64,000 nucleotides of DNA, taken from positions 159,646,761 through 159,710,760 of the forward strand of contig OZ010799.1 of assembly GCA_963932465.1 (NCBI GenBank). Direction: 5' to 3'. Of the stretch, positions 45,072-57,965 are shown one piece after another. Under the pieces are notes generated by a model. That model did not search any database and was not told the origin of the DNA. It was given only the letters and a program-made list of their open reading frames with translations. The first letter of the stretch is position 1. Each line of letters starts with the position of its first letter. This DNA is from Maratus speciosus (lineage: Eukaryota > Arthropoda > Arachnida > Araneae > Salticidae). The position numbers and the translations under genes are program-made.

Positions 45072-47324
45072 TACAGTGTTGGGAAAAAAAGCAAACACCC
45101 CTACTAACTCAGCAACTAATTATAATAGAAAAAAAATTACTGGTAAACGATCGGAAATGAAGACTACTTTTAATTGATGTAAATAAAATTGTCTTAGGGG
45201 GCCAGGCCATCTATAAATCTAAACCAGACCAAACATTGTTTTTTTTTCAAAGGAAACACACAATTTTTACAATATATTTAAATCTTCGGTTCAAATTATG
45301 CCTAGAAATGAAATATCAAGTCATTTGGATGACAAGTTTTTCAATTATAAACACTCAAAATTTTGAGTTTCTAATGTTAAATTACATTTTCATACTTTTA
45401 ATAATATCTCCTGAAATTAGAATCCTAATGTGATAATTTTTTGTATAATATGAATTATAATTACGAAATCAATATTCGAAAAAAATATGATTTGCAATCT
45501 ACATTTTTTGATAGATTTATATTTATTATGTCCTGCTTTATGCAAATTCTCAATTTCAAATTTTTCTTCCAAGTAGTTTTTGAATTATGAATAAAAAATA
45601 TTAAAATGACGGAACTCTTTCGAGAGCGGTGTCCTTAAAAAAAGGACACCTAATTTTTACTTTACTGGCACCCATAATTAAATAAAATTAAAATATTTCT
45701 TTTATAACTTACTTGAAAATAAGCAAGTTTGAAATAATTTTCTAATAAATTCGTTTATAAATTCTGGTTTCAGTACATCATTTCATCAGTTTATAAACAG
45801 TGTTACTCCGCGCCGGAAACGGTTAAAGATGTTGTTAAAGATGATGTTAAAGATGTTGTCCATAAAAGCATACTTTGAAATAAAAAATATTAAACTCAAT
45901 TTAATGAAACATTTGTGCTAGCAATAGTCGAAACACATTAAGCTAGTGAGATGTCTATACTTGAAAGAAATAATACGTTAACACCTTGAGGAGCGGTGCG
46001 ATAAATTATATCCCGCCTAATTTAAACAAGATTCGCATCAGAAACTTTTAACTAAATTTTATATTTTTAACTTTGTGCGAGGGGGGGGGGGGGGATGTTG
46101 AAAAATTCCCTTTTCTTACTTAAGAGGTCTCAGGGCTCTTAAAATTGGAAAAAATGAAAAAAGAGACCATTTTCAACATTTAATATCTTAAAATGTATCA
46201 GATTTTAAGACACAATTTTAACTGGAATAATATATATAAGTATGTTCTTTCATTTCATGTATTTTAAAAATTATAAGATGCAGAATTAACATTTACAGGG
46301 GGCTCCAAACTGTTAGACATTTGACGAGCAAAAAATCGGCATAACAGCTTACGCGCACGATTACAAAATAAGTATTCCAACTAGAATGAAAATTTTGATG
46401 TCTACTTATACTTCAGATTGTGATAATTACCCTGAACCTAAATAAATTTGTATTTAAAGAATTTTTATATTTTTAATATAAAGTTGTATTTAGCTAATGC
46501 AAAATTAAGAAAATTTCAACAGTATAATCACCGAAAAAAACTATTGTTTTCATAAATAAAAAAGAAATTTTAGGTTCAGTTTATACAGACTAACGTGAAA
46601 CATATGCTTTGAAAATTTCATGAAAAAATATTCGCAAGTGTTTGAGATATCGTGCGCGTTCTGCCCAAAAACGTCATTTGGAGAAAAATGGCTTCAAAGT
46701 TTCCGAAACGACGCTTCAGCTATTGAACGTGTATAAATGTAAAAGCCATAACTTCAGTTCTAATAGGAATTTCAAGGAAACAATTATATCAAAATGTTCA
46801 GAAAAGATAAGAGTTTAACATCTAAAAAAATTAAAATTTCGAAAATTTTAAAGCTTTAAGAGTCCTGAGACCCCTTAAGAATAAATATTTCGATTATTCC
46901 ATTGAGAATTCAATTTGCAAACACATTATTACATGCCCCTCAAAGAGTTAAAATAAGTCATATAGTCATTTGTAGCCAGTTCAACAATCGTGTACCGAAT
47001 TTCAATTTGGATATAGCCCCTAATATATGTTCATTTTAAAATAATTACTTTCTCAGAAATTAATCATATGAATTTCAGGAAAATTTGGATTTAGGCTAAT
47101 TGAAGAGTGTGGAATCAATTTATGGTGCCCAACTTGGGTATTGCTATTGAAAAAAAAACGTTTGGGTTCGTTTTAATATGTAAGACGGATCCCTAAGCAA
47201 ATTTTCTTGTATGTCATTTGAAAGTAGACTTTATTTCCAATCGTTTGGTACAAGTAACATTTTTATACAGCAATTTGTTGCAGAGTTAGTAGAGTGTTTT
47301 CAATTTTTCTTTTCCACGATTGTA
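45072..47324 (-). mobile_element. Long-TIR Tc1-like element, copy A, with nested insertions
   Basis: The left end TACAGTGTTGGGAAAAAAAG and complemented right end TACAATCGTGGAAAAGAAAA continue as about 190-bp inverted repeats (shared ACTAACTC, AGTCTACTTT, ACGAACCCAAAC). Interior pieces match copy B (51146-52182) in reverse orientation. On the minus strand near 45545 the fragment LEEKFEIENLHKAGHNKYKS resembles the helix-turn-helix start of Tc1 transposases. It is inflated by insertions, including the TTAA element at 46124-46874 and a TTAA-family piece around 45605-45830. Confidence 0.7.
46124..46874 (+). mobile_element. TTAA-flanked Kolobok-like element, copy 2 (nested)
   Basis: It is flanked by perfect TTAA at 46120-46123 and 46875-46878. 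The ends are GAGGTCTCAGGGCTC and, complemented, GGGGTCTCAGGACTC. It is homologous over its full length to 39191-39947. It is nested in the Tc1-like copy A, so it is younger than that element. A 14-base G-run lies just outside at about 46081-46094. Confidence 0.8.
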
Positions 47325-47349
47325 CATTTTGCTATTTGGATTGCCAGTT

Positions 47350-47510
47350 TGGCCTCTATTTTTATTTAGAAATTCCCAATTCATGCCAGAATATTTAAAA
47401 TTAGAGTTTTTGCTTTATTTAATGACAGAAATTTTGTACTCATAAAGAAAACATTTTTCTTTGTAAATTTCCTATGTGAATTTGAAATTTCGAAATAAAA
47501 ATGGAGGCCA
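47350..47510. mobile_element. Small MITE with TGGCCTCYATTTTTATTT ends
   Basis: TGGCCTCTATTTTTATTTAG on the left and its complement form TGGCCTCCATTTTTATTTCG on the right are inverted. GCCAGAATATTTAAAA inside matches the TTAA family motif. A single related left end occurs near 57870. Confidence 0.65.
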
Positions 47511-47546
47511 AAATGAAAACCCTGCTACATACGTCTGTTTGAAATA

Positions 47547-48381
47547 CAGTCGAGTCTCGTTATCCCGACACTCTAATGACCAGAAAAAAGTGTCGTCATA
47601 AGGCAGTGTCGCGGTAACCGGAGTTGGAGAAAAATATGTTTATAAGCAGCTGTATTTTAATTAATTTAAGACAATTTTAAGTTCATAACTCCTCTTGCAG
47701 TTTTAAGCAATAAAACATTATTATTAAACAAAATAAACACTAAAACAAAATTGCAAAGAATAAAAATGAGATATATGATGGCTTGTTTTTTTATTGTTAC
47801 ATGAAATATTGATGAACTAAAATTTGCTTATTCCTATATGTGCTTCCTACAAACCTTTTTTCAATATTTTACAATGAATTGTAATCAACATTCATGGTTT
47901 CAGAAATGGATGCTAAATAATTTCTGATCATTTCAATGCAATGCAATGCTTCCGTTTTAGTTGGATGAAAAACGCTGTTAAGCGCAAGAAAGCCATGCCT
48001 GAACAGAACAAAAAGACCGCCAGTAGACAGATACGTCTATCTGGAGCTTAAGTGGATCATTCATAGTATGTGGGTTTATTTATTCAGATAAAGGATTGCA
48101 GTAAAATTTCTCATTTATCTCAATGGGTATTTTAGACACTTTTGTGAAAAGTTTGTCCAATGCATTTCTTACCGCTTAATTTCTGTGCTTATAAGATGGA
48201 TTATGAAAAATGGACAAATTTGCTAAACCGTCGGGATATCCGGAGTTGAAAATTATTAAACGACGTAACGTCCGGAGTCTATTTACATTAAAATCATATA
48301 CAGAAAATCGGGACTTTGAAAAACTGACGTGATAAGCGGAGTGACATGAAAACCGGGTGTCGGGATAACGAAGTCCGACTG
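47547..48381. mobile_element. Pogo-like MITE, 835 bp
   Basis: The ends are CAGTCGAGTCTCGTTATCCC and, complemented, CAGTCGGACTTCGTTATCCC, both continuing GACAC. The left flank is TA; the right flank is CA (probably mutated TA). Internal GTCGGGATATCCGGAGT and ACGTCCGGAGTC repeat parts of the ends. No transposase was found. Confidence 0.8.
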
Positions 48382-48389
48382 CATTCTGA

Positions 48390-51140
48390 ATACATGTAAC
48401 GATCGATTTCCTAAAAATTTTGCTGGTTTAAGAAAAAAATAAATGAAATGTGAACCCATATGAAAAAAATATATTTAAAAAAATTACATTTAAACTTTTT
48501 AATTTAAGAAAATAAACTATTTGTATTTCTGAAAAACCCATCCTTAGTTTTATTAAATACTCATTTAGGTTCGCCGAAAAATAGCAGTGAAATGAAACAT
48601 AGTTACTTTGCAGCTTAGAACATACTTGCTATTACCCGTGACTTCAATCAAGTAGCACTTAAAGAAGAATAAATGAATCAATTAAGTAAAAAAATTCAAT
48701 AGTTAAAAGCAGATACAATTAACCATTTATCACATTTTATAGTAGAAAACCTTCTAATGGTCCCAATTTGCATGTTTTCGTTTATCTGTATGGGATCATT
48801 TACATTTCTTTCGTGAGCTTGAAATTTCATATTCCTTTTCTAAGATTAAATGAGGCATAAATTTACATCTCTGTTATTCTATTTTGTCATTTATATTTAT
48901 TATATTTTACGAGTCGGAACCCGTCGAATTCGAAGAAAAAAGATGTTTAAAAGAACTTACAAAAATATTTACAATAAATAATCAATATTAGGAGTTCGCT
49001 GGCCTAACGCATAAAACAAATGTTACTTATAACTAAAGTTTAACTTTAAATTTTCAAATTATCAAAAAATTAGCTTTTATTACTATACGTAATTAGTAAC
49101 CCGATATTCAGATAATAAATTATGAAGTTATGAATTGAGGCTTTGATTTTTGAAATTACGAAATGAAAAATCGACGAAAATTGCGTTACTATAGCCCAAT
49201 TATATTTTTTTTGTACAACGAAATCTAAAAATAACGTCATTTTCACCGTCGCAAAATTTACATGCGTGCTTTTCATATTCATATTCACCATTTTAAAAAC
49301 ATTTTCACGTGCAATAAATTGTTAATACATATATTTTCAAAAAATACGTCACTTTTGCCAGTTACAATTTTGCATGCAGACATTCGCACACTCGACTTGA
49401 TGTTCTAATCTCAGTCCCTATGAAATCCAGAAATTTATTCTTTTCGACGCCTTCGTAGTAAAATATTTAGTTTTTTCAAAGAAAATATTCATTTCTTTTT
49501 TACTATGATGTCATTTTAGCTCACGGAATCCCTTTGAGATTAACGTCTCAATCTCAGTATCATCGTAATGTAAAAAATATCGAAAAGTAATAGCTTTATG
49601 AGTAAAAAGAGCTGTTTTTTTAAACGTGAAACCTTTTTCTATTTAAAAAAAACAGTTCTTTTTAATTGCAATTAGAAAACGGCATGTGTAATGATGTAGT
49701 AATTCCGATTGTTTCCTTTCACTCTGTAACGATAGAAGTAACCCAGTTGCCAACATTGTGCAGAAATTTTCTAAAAGATTTTTAAATTAAAATTAAAATA
49801 TAAAAAATGAATTATTTAAAAAAATATCAAGTGCGGGCACATATGCAAATAAACAGCTTTCATTTAAAAAAAACAATCTTCAAAATAGAAGTTCAGTAAA
49901 TAGTTCAGTAATAGTTCAGAATAGATTAGTAGAAAGCTCAGGCCAGATGACTAAAAAAAACAGCCTTGACTTTTATAAATATTTATTCCGTTCATAGATA
50001 TTGATTTTATTTATGTTTTTGTGACAAAGAATGTTATTTAAAGAGGTATGTTAGTAAATTTTTTTAATGGAAAATGGTTATTACCAGGTCATTTCAGGCA
50101 CGAATCCGATTTGATTAGAACAATAAAAAAATCAACATACAACATTATGTTTCTATTCCAAAAAATCACATCTTGGGGAAAAAAAAGTTAATGGTATTAA
50201 AAAATATCAAACGTGATGAACCATAAATGTTCAAATATAGATAATAAAAGTACGAAAAAAATTAACTTTCAAATATTTATTACATTTTTATTTCACGGTG
50301 CCCCACTTTCAACAGCTGTAGATCTATCAATAATAGCAAAATGTTTATCCTACGCCGAAGACTCTTGAAGCCGAATTACTAATTATCGAAGGAATAGAGT
50401 TGCTTATTGCTTTCAATCGCAGAAAAAATCTATTTATGGAAAAAGCACCTCAATTATGGATAAACATTTTCATATTGACTGTTGCGTTGTAATTTAGTAG
50501 TAAGGAGGCTTCGAATTTTCCAGGACTATACTCCAATGTAGAGAACGATTATCATTCAGAGATATTTTTAACTGTAGATTTATATATTTTAAAATCGAAA
50601 GAAAATTTCAGAAAATAATAACTGATTTTTACCGGGATTTTTTATTGTCATTTCTCTTGTTATGTCAATAATCATGATGCCTTTAAAAATTAAAGGTGAG
50701 CATGAGGTGAAAGGCGAATTTATTGCTTAATTAGTGGTATCGGCACTTCTTTGCACGAAAGTATGTCACGTATGTCACGTCTAATCTCTAAGTAAAATTG
50801 TTTGCTAAACTTCTCTACACCGACTTTCATATACCATTTATTAAATTTTATTGAAATCAGCATTATAGAAGATTGTACGGTAAAAGAAATTTAAACATAT
50901 GTATTTGCGAATGATAAAGTCTGTGGAAATCACGTCATTTTGTATAATTGCTAAAAAAGATAATATTTTCTGAATGAAAACAGGTTAATGATTCAAAATA
51001 TGACGACGCTTTCATCAGCTTAGCTTTTCCTACGGAATAATACTTGTCGAAATGAAAAAAAATATTTCACTTCATGAACCATGTAAAAATATGTATTTCA
51101 ATTTATTTAAAACATGAAATCGCTTAGTGAAATTTAATAT
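48390..51140. other. AT-rich intergenic DNA, nothing recognised
   Basis: 2.7 kb without terminal inverted repeats, tandem arrays or recognisable coding sequence. The longest frame (49070-49291, minus) has no motif. Confidence 0.45.
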
Positions 51141-51145
51141 TATTG

Positions 51146-52182
51146 TACAGTCGTGGGAAAAAAAGTAAACACCCCTTACTAACTCTGCAAAGAAATCATC
51201 ATAGAAGAAAGTTACTAGTACCACGCGATTGATAATAAAGTCTACTTTTAGATGATATGTATAAAATTTGCTTAGCGGCAATCTACACATTAAAACGAAC
51301 CATACTTTTTTTCAATAGCAGTACACAATTCTGACAGCATAATGAACTCTACAGTCTACACCCTTCAATTAGCCTAAGAATAAATTTTTATGCAATTAGC
51401 TCTATAAGGTTCCGAGAAAGTAATTATTTTAAAACGAGCATATTTTAGGTGCTGTATCAAAATTGAAGTTCGATACTTTCTTGTTGACCGAGAGCCCCTT
51501 CTGGATCAACGGATCTTAAGCGCCATTCAAGCAGTTATTGAAGACTGCTATATTACAGGATGGTATAAAAATTTCTAAATATCTAATCACTTCTATCATA
51601 GACTTAAATCATCATTTTGCCATTTTTAAGCATACTTTGAAAACTATGTACTTGGAAGAAAAATGTGAAATTTTGGATTTCCATAAAGCAGGACTTAATA
51701 AATCTAAGTCTATGAAAAAAATTGTAGGTTGCAATTCATATTTTTTTCGAATACTATTTTCAAAATTCATAAATTATATCATAAAATTATAAAAAGTGCA
51801 AATTGAAAGTATTTATGTTTGGGTATTTTAGTAGTATAATTCCAGGAGATATTAATAAAAATATGAAAATGTAATTTAACATTAGAAGCAGCAAATTTTG
51901 AATGTTTCTAATTCAAAAGCTTATCATTCAAATGACTAAAAATTTAATGTCTAGGCATAGTTTGAAGCGAAGATTTGAAATATCTTGTTAAAAGTTTGTA
52001 TTGCCATTGAAAAAAAATGAAGTTTGGGTTCGTATTAATATGTAGATGGCCCCATACGAAAATTTTATATACAACATTTAAAAGTAGACTTTATTTCTAA
52101 TCGTTCGGTACCAGTAACTTTCTTCTGCGATAATTTGTTGAGGAGTTAGTAGGGAGTGTTTACTTTTTTTCCCAGGACAGTA
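51146..52182 (+). mobile_element. Long-TIR Tc1-like element, copy B
   Basis: TACAGTCGTGGGAAAAAAAG on the left and complemented TACTGTCCTGGGAAAAAAAG on the right begin inverted repeats of about 190 bp. TA begins and ends the element. At about 1 kb it is shorter than a complete Tc1 element and holds only the start of a transposase. It is homologous to copy A in the opposite orientation. Confidence 0.8.
51538..51792 (+). pseudogene. Tc1-like transposase N-terminal remnant
   Basis: An 84-codon frame includes YLEEKCEILDFHKAGLNKSK and KKIVGCNSYFFRIL. This resembles the first helix-turn-helix of Tc1/mariner DNA-binding domains (EExxEILxLHKAGxSxxxIAKxxGCS). The catalytic domain is absent. The same motif occurs on the minus strand of copy A, so the frame is ancestral and not chance. 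Confidence 0.55.
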
Positions 52183-52194
52183 CATTTAGATAAA

Positions 52195-53905
52195 CACTAG
52201 CAGGAATGACCGAGCTAAGCTCGGTCAAAATTAGCTTTATGTTTATCTCGATAGATTCTTTCCAGTGAATCATTCTTGCTGTTTTAGATGCAATTAGCTT
52301 GACCCTGAGCCATAGTGATCCAAAATGACCCACTAATCGAATTTTTTCGAACATGCGACCTAACACAATGCTCTTCTAGAGCTTGAAATCAATGGAATAC
52401 AAAATTTAGTGAGAATAGTTAGTCGTTTTCTAGATGAAATAAGCTTCACCCAAGTTGATTCGAAAATGACCCACTAACCCAAATTTATCGAGCATATGAC
52501 CTATTCCAATGGTCTTTTTGTACTGTGAAACGGTATAATAAAAAAAAAATTGTCAAAATCGTTTGAACCTTTTTGAGATACCGTTAGCTTGACCCCGACA
52601 CATTATCACCAAAATGACCCACTAAAAGAATTTTCTTGTGCATGCGACCCAGCACAATGGTTCTATCTTGTCCAGAAACGGTGTAATACAAAGTTTTTAT
52701 CAAAATCGTTTGAGCCGTTTTTTAGATACAGGTAGCTTGATCCTGATCCATTAGGACCCAAAATGATCCACTTATTGCATTTTTTTTAACATGCGACCCC
52801 ACTTAATGGTCTTAGCATGCCCGGAAACGGTATTAAACAAAATTTTGTCAAAATGTTTTGAACCGCTTTTTAAATACTATTAGCTTGACCCTGACTCATT
52901 GGGACCCAAAGTGACCAACTAATCGAATGTTCTTGAACATACGACCTAGACCAATGGTCTTCTCGAGCCCGAAAACGATAGAATACAAAATTTAGTTATA
53001 ATCGTTATAGCCATTTTTTAGGTACAATTAGCTTGACCCTGACCCATTGTGACCCAAAATGACCAAGTAATCCAATTTTCACAAACATGTGACTTAGCCC
53101 AATTCTCTTCTCATGCACAGAAACGGTATAGTACAAAATTTAGTCAAAATGTTTTGAGCATTTTTTTAGATTCAATTAGCTTGACCCTGACCCACTGTGA
53201 CCCAAAATGACCCCCTAATCGAATTTTCTCGAACATGTGGCTTAGCCCAATGGTCATCTCATGCCCAAAAATAGTATATTACAAAATGTTGTATAATAGT
53301 CATTTTTTAGATATAATTAGCTTGACCCTGACCCATAATGACATATAATGACCCACTAATCGAATTTTCTCAAACACGTGACCCATCCCAATGATCTTTT
53401 TGTGCCTGAAAACGATAGATTACAAAATTTCGCCATAATCGTTAGAGCCTTTATCTAGATAAACTTAGTTTGACCCACGGTGACCCAAAAATGACCCACT
53501 AATCCAATTTTCTCGAACATGTGACTTAGCCCAATGGTATTCTTGTAATCCAAAAATTTAGAATATAGAGTTTAGTGAAAATCGTTAGAGCCGTTTTTTA
53601 GATAAAAGTAGCTTGACCCATAGTGACCCAAAAATTACCCGCAAATCGAAATTTCTTGAACATGTGACCTAGCCGATATAGTCTTCTCGTACCCGAAAAC
53701 AGTTGGGTAAAAAATTTAGTCAAAATCGATTGAGCCTTTCTTTAAATATAATAAGCTTGACCTTCACTCATTATGACTCAAAATGACCCACTAATCGTAT
53801 TTCCTCGAACACGTGACATACCCCAATGATTTTCTCGTGCTCCAAAATGGTAAAATACAAAATTTTGTCAAAATCGTTAGAGCCGTTTTTAGTATAAAAT
53901 TTACA
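52195..53905 (+). repeat. ~148-bp tandem array, about 11 copies
   Basis: GCTTGACCC landmarks lie at 52297, 52443, 52587, 52735, 52883, 53031, 53179, 53320, 53468, 53611 and 53755. Units carry GACCCAAAATGACCCACTAA, TTTTCTCGAACATG and GTCAAAATCGTTAGAGCC. The array begins beside the Tc1-like copy B with a perfect palindrome TGACCGAGCT-A-AGCTCGGTCA (52207-52227). It ends in a CA microsatellite (53906-53930) and TTGCTCGTATTATAATATAA. It is unrelated in sequence to the ~148-bp satellite at 21 and 35 kb. Confidence 0.85.
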
Positions 53906-53930
53906 CACACACACACACACATACACACAC
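53906..53930 (+). repeat. CA microsatellite
   Basis: An (AC)n run with one AT interruption at the right end of the tandem array. Confidence 0.9.
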
Positions 53931-53959
53931 AAATTTTGCTCGTATTATAATATAAGATT

Positions 53960-54730
53960 GAAAAATTAATTTTATTAAATACTAAATTTCATGTAAGAAA
54001 TTGTATTTAAAATATAAGCTAAAATTGCATTTTGAAATTATGCGCCTGATGCAAAACGTTATTTCTGAAAAGTATATGTTTATTTTAAGATTTCAAATCT
54101 GGTGAAATAAAAATGACATCACTTGTACGAAATTAAAAAATATATATAAATATTTTCTGATTGAAATTAATGCTTTACATGCAAAAATATTACATCATTT
54201 TTACCCGAAAAAACTTTTTACTAAAAACGCCTTTGTGAAACGTTTAATCTGCCAACATTTAAAAATAATTAATTAAAATAGTATATGCTTTTTTAAAATT
54301 CAATTCGTATGAATAAGGACTATAACTATCCATTTCTATGCACGGATGTTGTATTTACATCCTTGGTTGTAAATGTCAATATGTTGACAGACGATTTTCG
54401 CTTTTGTCTCTGTGAAATAAATTCATTCATGAAACTTCAATGTGTGAAAATATGTTTTTAGTTTTCGCAAAATTTACTTTAATTTTCAATTTTAAAGAGA
54501 AAATAACCTCAAAAATATATGAATCTGTTTTATTTCCCCTTTTTCCCCCAAAAAATGTCTTCTCCTGATAATCATAAAGTGAATTTTAAATGAAAACCCT
54601 CATCACCTTATTACATTCACACTTTTTAATCAATATCAGTAAAAAGTATTTCTGTTGGTCATTTTATATATGACGTCATTATTTATCCGTTTTCCTTAGT
54701 CACTGATATTCATGCCCCTTGTATTTTTAA
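53960..54730. other. AT-rich spacer, nothing recognised
   Basis: No frames of note, no inverted ends and no tandem structure. Confidence 0.4.
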
Positions 54731-54736
54731 CGTATA

Positions 54737-56352
54737 TAGTAAAGTGAGAACAGATGCCGCAATTTTTCCTTTCTTCTTTTAAAATGTACAATAAAGCAAA
54801 AAACAACAAACTAAGTACCAGAAATCATTAATCAAACCCTTTAGAATTAAATTTCTATGTTAAACATGTTAAACTGAATAAAGCAGGCATAATTATTTTC
54901 CCAAACGTCCTTTTTTAACATTATTTTTTATGTGCTGAGTAAGATGCCGCATGGAGAAAAAAGCTATACTGTTTATTTTTTTCAAGTAAATCACATTTTA
55001 ATTTCCTCAAACTACTTAAAATGAAAATAAATAACAGTAAACTTACATAAATTATATATATAACACTAAATTGTGAAAAGTTTAACGAAATTGCAAAAGT
55101 GCAAGATCAAAAAATAAAACTTAAAGCAAAAAAAGGAAAAAAAAACATTTGACTGGAAACAATAGACAGCATAATTACAAAAAAAGATGTAAACCACTTG
55201 TTTATATCCAGGTGACCATTGTAGTTTGCTCTTAAGTACTAGTTCTATTCATTTTAGGCCGTAGTCTATTTATTTTTGACATTTCTTCTCATTTTGTTTA
55301 TTTCGTATTTCTATTCACCCACAATCACCACACTTTCCATTGCAAGAGTAAAGTGAGCATGTTTCATGCAGCCACCGATTGCATGTTATGCACTGAATCC
55401 AGTCCGCTTTAGGCTTTGTTTCTTTATATGACTCCAGACACTCAGCACATTCAGAGTCATCAAATTCCAATCCAATACTGCCTTCAGAATCCATAAGAGG
55501 AATAATTTCGTCACTGTCGGAAGATGACTCACATTTCAGTTTTTTCCTCAAGTTAGGTGTTTTCAAGTTGATCTTTTCCTTCCCTTTTTTACATATTTTA
55601 CTTCCGCTAAACTGTCGTTCTTTGACGCTTTCTTGCTTCTTTTGCTTTTTATTTCCTTCTTCTTTTTTCTTGTTTATAAAATCTGTTCTTGTAATATTTG
55701 AAGCCTTCTGCTTTCTCTTACTTGACTGTATAGGTCTTTTGGCCACTGTTTAATAGTTTAGATGGTGAGAATTGTAAACTTCATACGTTTTCCTCATTCA
55801 TACTTGGTGAACCACCACTGTTGCTGAAAATATTTTGATAAGTAGCAGAATGCGCTAATATACGTTCATTTAAATGTAAGTTCTACTTAAATCACAGTGA
55901 TGAATTTATTGAACCGAAAAACAAAAATATATTTTGCGGCATCTGCCCCTCAAGCTCGGTGCGGCATCTGTCCCAAACTTAATGGGTAAGATGCCGCGTC
56001 GCCATTTTGTGTCATGCGAGCGACGCGAGAGAAAGACAAGCACAAGTCTGTATTCTACGAGGATCTAGTCTACAGTTGCAATCGGTTTTGGGATGAAATC
56101 TCTGTTTATTTTGCTTAAAATATGTTATAAAAATTTATTAGAATAATATTAGCAACTTACCGTGCAGGTTCAAATTATAAAAACCGGCCTAAATATGAAA
56201 ATACAGACAATTAAGCGGTGGTAATGCATACAGCACAGCAGACAGCATTTAGGTACACAACGAAATTCTGAATTTGGCCTAGGGAGCGCTAGTGTCGCCA
56301 ATACAATCTCTGCGGCATCTGTCCCACCGCGGCGTCTGTCTTCACTTTACTA
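54737..56352 (-). mobile_element. Pogo-like element with PHD-bearing transposase remnant
   Basis: The ends TAGTAAAGTGAGAACAGATG and, complemented, TAGTAAAGTGAAGACAGACG are inverted and continue into GCCGC. TA lies outside each end (54735 and 56353). The 10-mer GCGGCATCTG, or close variants, recurs near both ends and in the right third (about 54947, 55936, 55961, 55988 and 56311). The coding remnant is on the minus strand (55315-55746). Confidence 0.8.
55315..55746 (-). pseudogene. C-terminus of a pogo/jerky-type transposase with PHD-like zinc finger
   Basis: About 143 codons are open; the GTG-side start is arbitrary because a stop lies just upstream. A Lys-rich basic region (KRKQKASNITRTDFINKKKE) is followed by an acidic Ser/Asp stretch. 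Next comes CAECLESYKETKPKADWIQC followed by ITCNRWLHETC and CNGKCGDC, a PHD-type Cys/His pattern found at the end of many insect pogo-family transposases. The DDE core is absent; out-of-frame SLQFSPSKLLNSGQK upstream looks like the linker. It may bind chromatin in the intact protein, but here it is a fragment. Confidence 0.75.
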
Positions 56353-56359
56353 TACTTGA

Positions 56360-56838
56360 AAATGCCTGTTTTATTTCAAATATGACGTCATATTTTTCCA
56401 AGCGAAATATTTTCTAAATATTATAAATATTTTTTTATTATTAATCCTAACTATTACGCCATTTTTGAAAGAAAACCTTTTACTAATGTAAAAGATATTC
56501 ATGCTTCAAGTATAATAAAAAATATTAATTTTTTTGTTTCAAATATGACATGATATTTATTTTCTTTTGAATAATTTGTATTTAAATTTTTCGCGTGGAA
56601 ATTGTTCAGAAAATTAATTGTCGTGAAGAAAGTATTGTTTAGGGTTTTTATTTTCTTGGCAACGTTAAAGAAATGGGGTTAAATGTTGCAGGAAAATTGT
56701 CAATTCATTGTGTATGAAAAATAATGGAATTTTGTATTATTAAGCAAACTATTTGAATAAAATAAATTAAACACAGCCTGTGTTCAATATTGGGTTGTAA
56801 TCCATCTATATACAAAGATACAAAAGCATTAATTCATC
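56360..56838. other. AT-rich spacer, nothing recognised
   Basis: No coding or repeat structure was seen. Confidence 0.4.
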
Positions 56839-56847
56839 CGTTTTGAC

Positions 56848-57509
56848 CAGTGTTTCTCAACCTGTGTGCAGCGGCACACCAGTGTGCCACGAGAGATTGT
56901 CAAATGTGCCGCGAGGGTGTTTGACAAATAATTAAAATTGCATGCTGTAGAATCAACGGTACGACATTTTCTATTTACCATATACTATATTCCTTGTTCA
57001 CTTCTTTCCCCATATTAGCCTTCCCATTTGTAATTTGCAAGACACCAAATTTGACAAAACGGAAAAAGAACAGTTCACTGATTTTAGAAAAGATAAGTTT
57101 TAACGTTCGACATTCTTCCATAAAAAGTTTGATGAATTTTGGCTTTTTGACAAAACTTTGTACCATATAATCAGCTTGAAAGCTATTAAAATTCTTCTGC
57201 CTTTTACATCTTCATGATTCTGGGAATTTGGATTTTGGATTTTTGAAATCAAGTCAAAAAAGTGAGAATGACTTTTAAAAGTTGACAATGAAATGCGAAC
57301 ATGTCTGCGACTTTGGAACCTCGTTTTGAGAGAATTTGCGCAACAAAACAGGCTCAGCCCTCTCATTGAATAAATTTTGTAAATAAATAAATAAATAAAT
57401 ATATTTTTTTTGTATCACACCACTTTTACATTTTTTATATTCAGGTGTGCCATAAATAATTCCAGTTATATTTAGTGTGCCTTCAACCAAAAAAGGTTGA
57501 GAAACACTG
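56848..57509 (-). mobile_element. hAT (Charlie-like) element, 662 bp
   Basis: CAGTGTTTCTCAACCTGTGT on the left and complemented CAGTGTTTCTCAACCTTTTT on the right are classic hAT ends. The 8-bp flanks are GTTTTGAC (56840-56847) and GTTTAGAC (57510-57517), one mismatch apart. Inside, the minus strand has a fragment (VRISLSTFKSHSHFFDLISK and IQNPNSQ) resembling the extreme C-terminus of ZBED5-type hAT proteins. Confidence 0.8.
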
Positions 57510-57965
57510 GTTTAGACGATGACTTCATTCGAACTTTCACATTTATAATATTATAAAGATTGATAAACTGTAAAACACAAACTGGGAAAAATGGATTTAC
57601 CGATTGCAAATCTGAATAAAGAAAAGGAGACAGTGTAGAAAGTTTTTTTTTTTCATTTTAATAATAATAGGATCTTTACGGTATTTCGTCAGAAATATTC
57701 TACAGTTGTCTAAATTCCTTTTCAGTAAAAAAGTGGAAAATTAACATTTAAGCCGTCTTTTATCATATGTAGACAGCAGGTCCTTTAAAGATTTCTTCAA
57801 AACAAATAAGAGCAAATTGTGATGACAACTACAAATTGTTTATTCATTTGTAATTCAGAGTTGCCAGTTTGGCCTTTTTTTTAATTCCGAAATTTCGCAT
57901 TTGTACCAGAATTTCCCTATAATATTCTCTCTTACATTTAACCGTCTAATGCTCATGGTAGCATC

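Noticed and set aside
55568..55753. Open frame on the plus strand opposite the PHD-like remnant
   Set aside because: Shadow of the Lys-rich minus-strand coding sequence.
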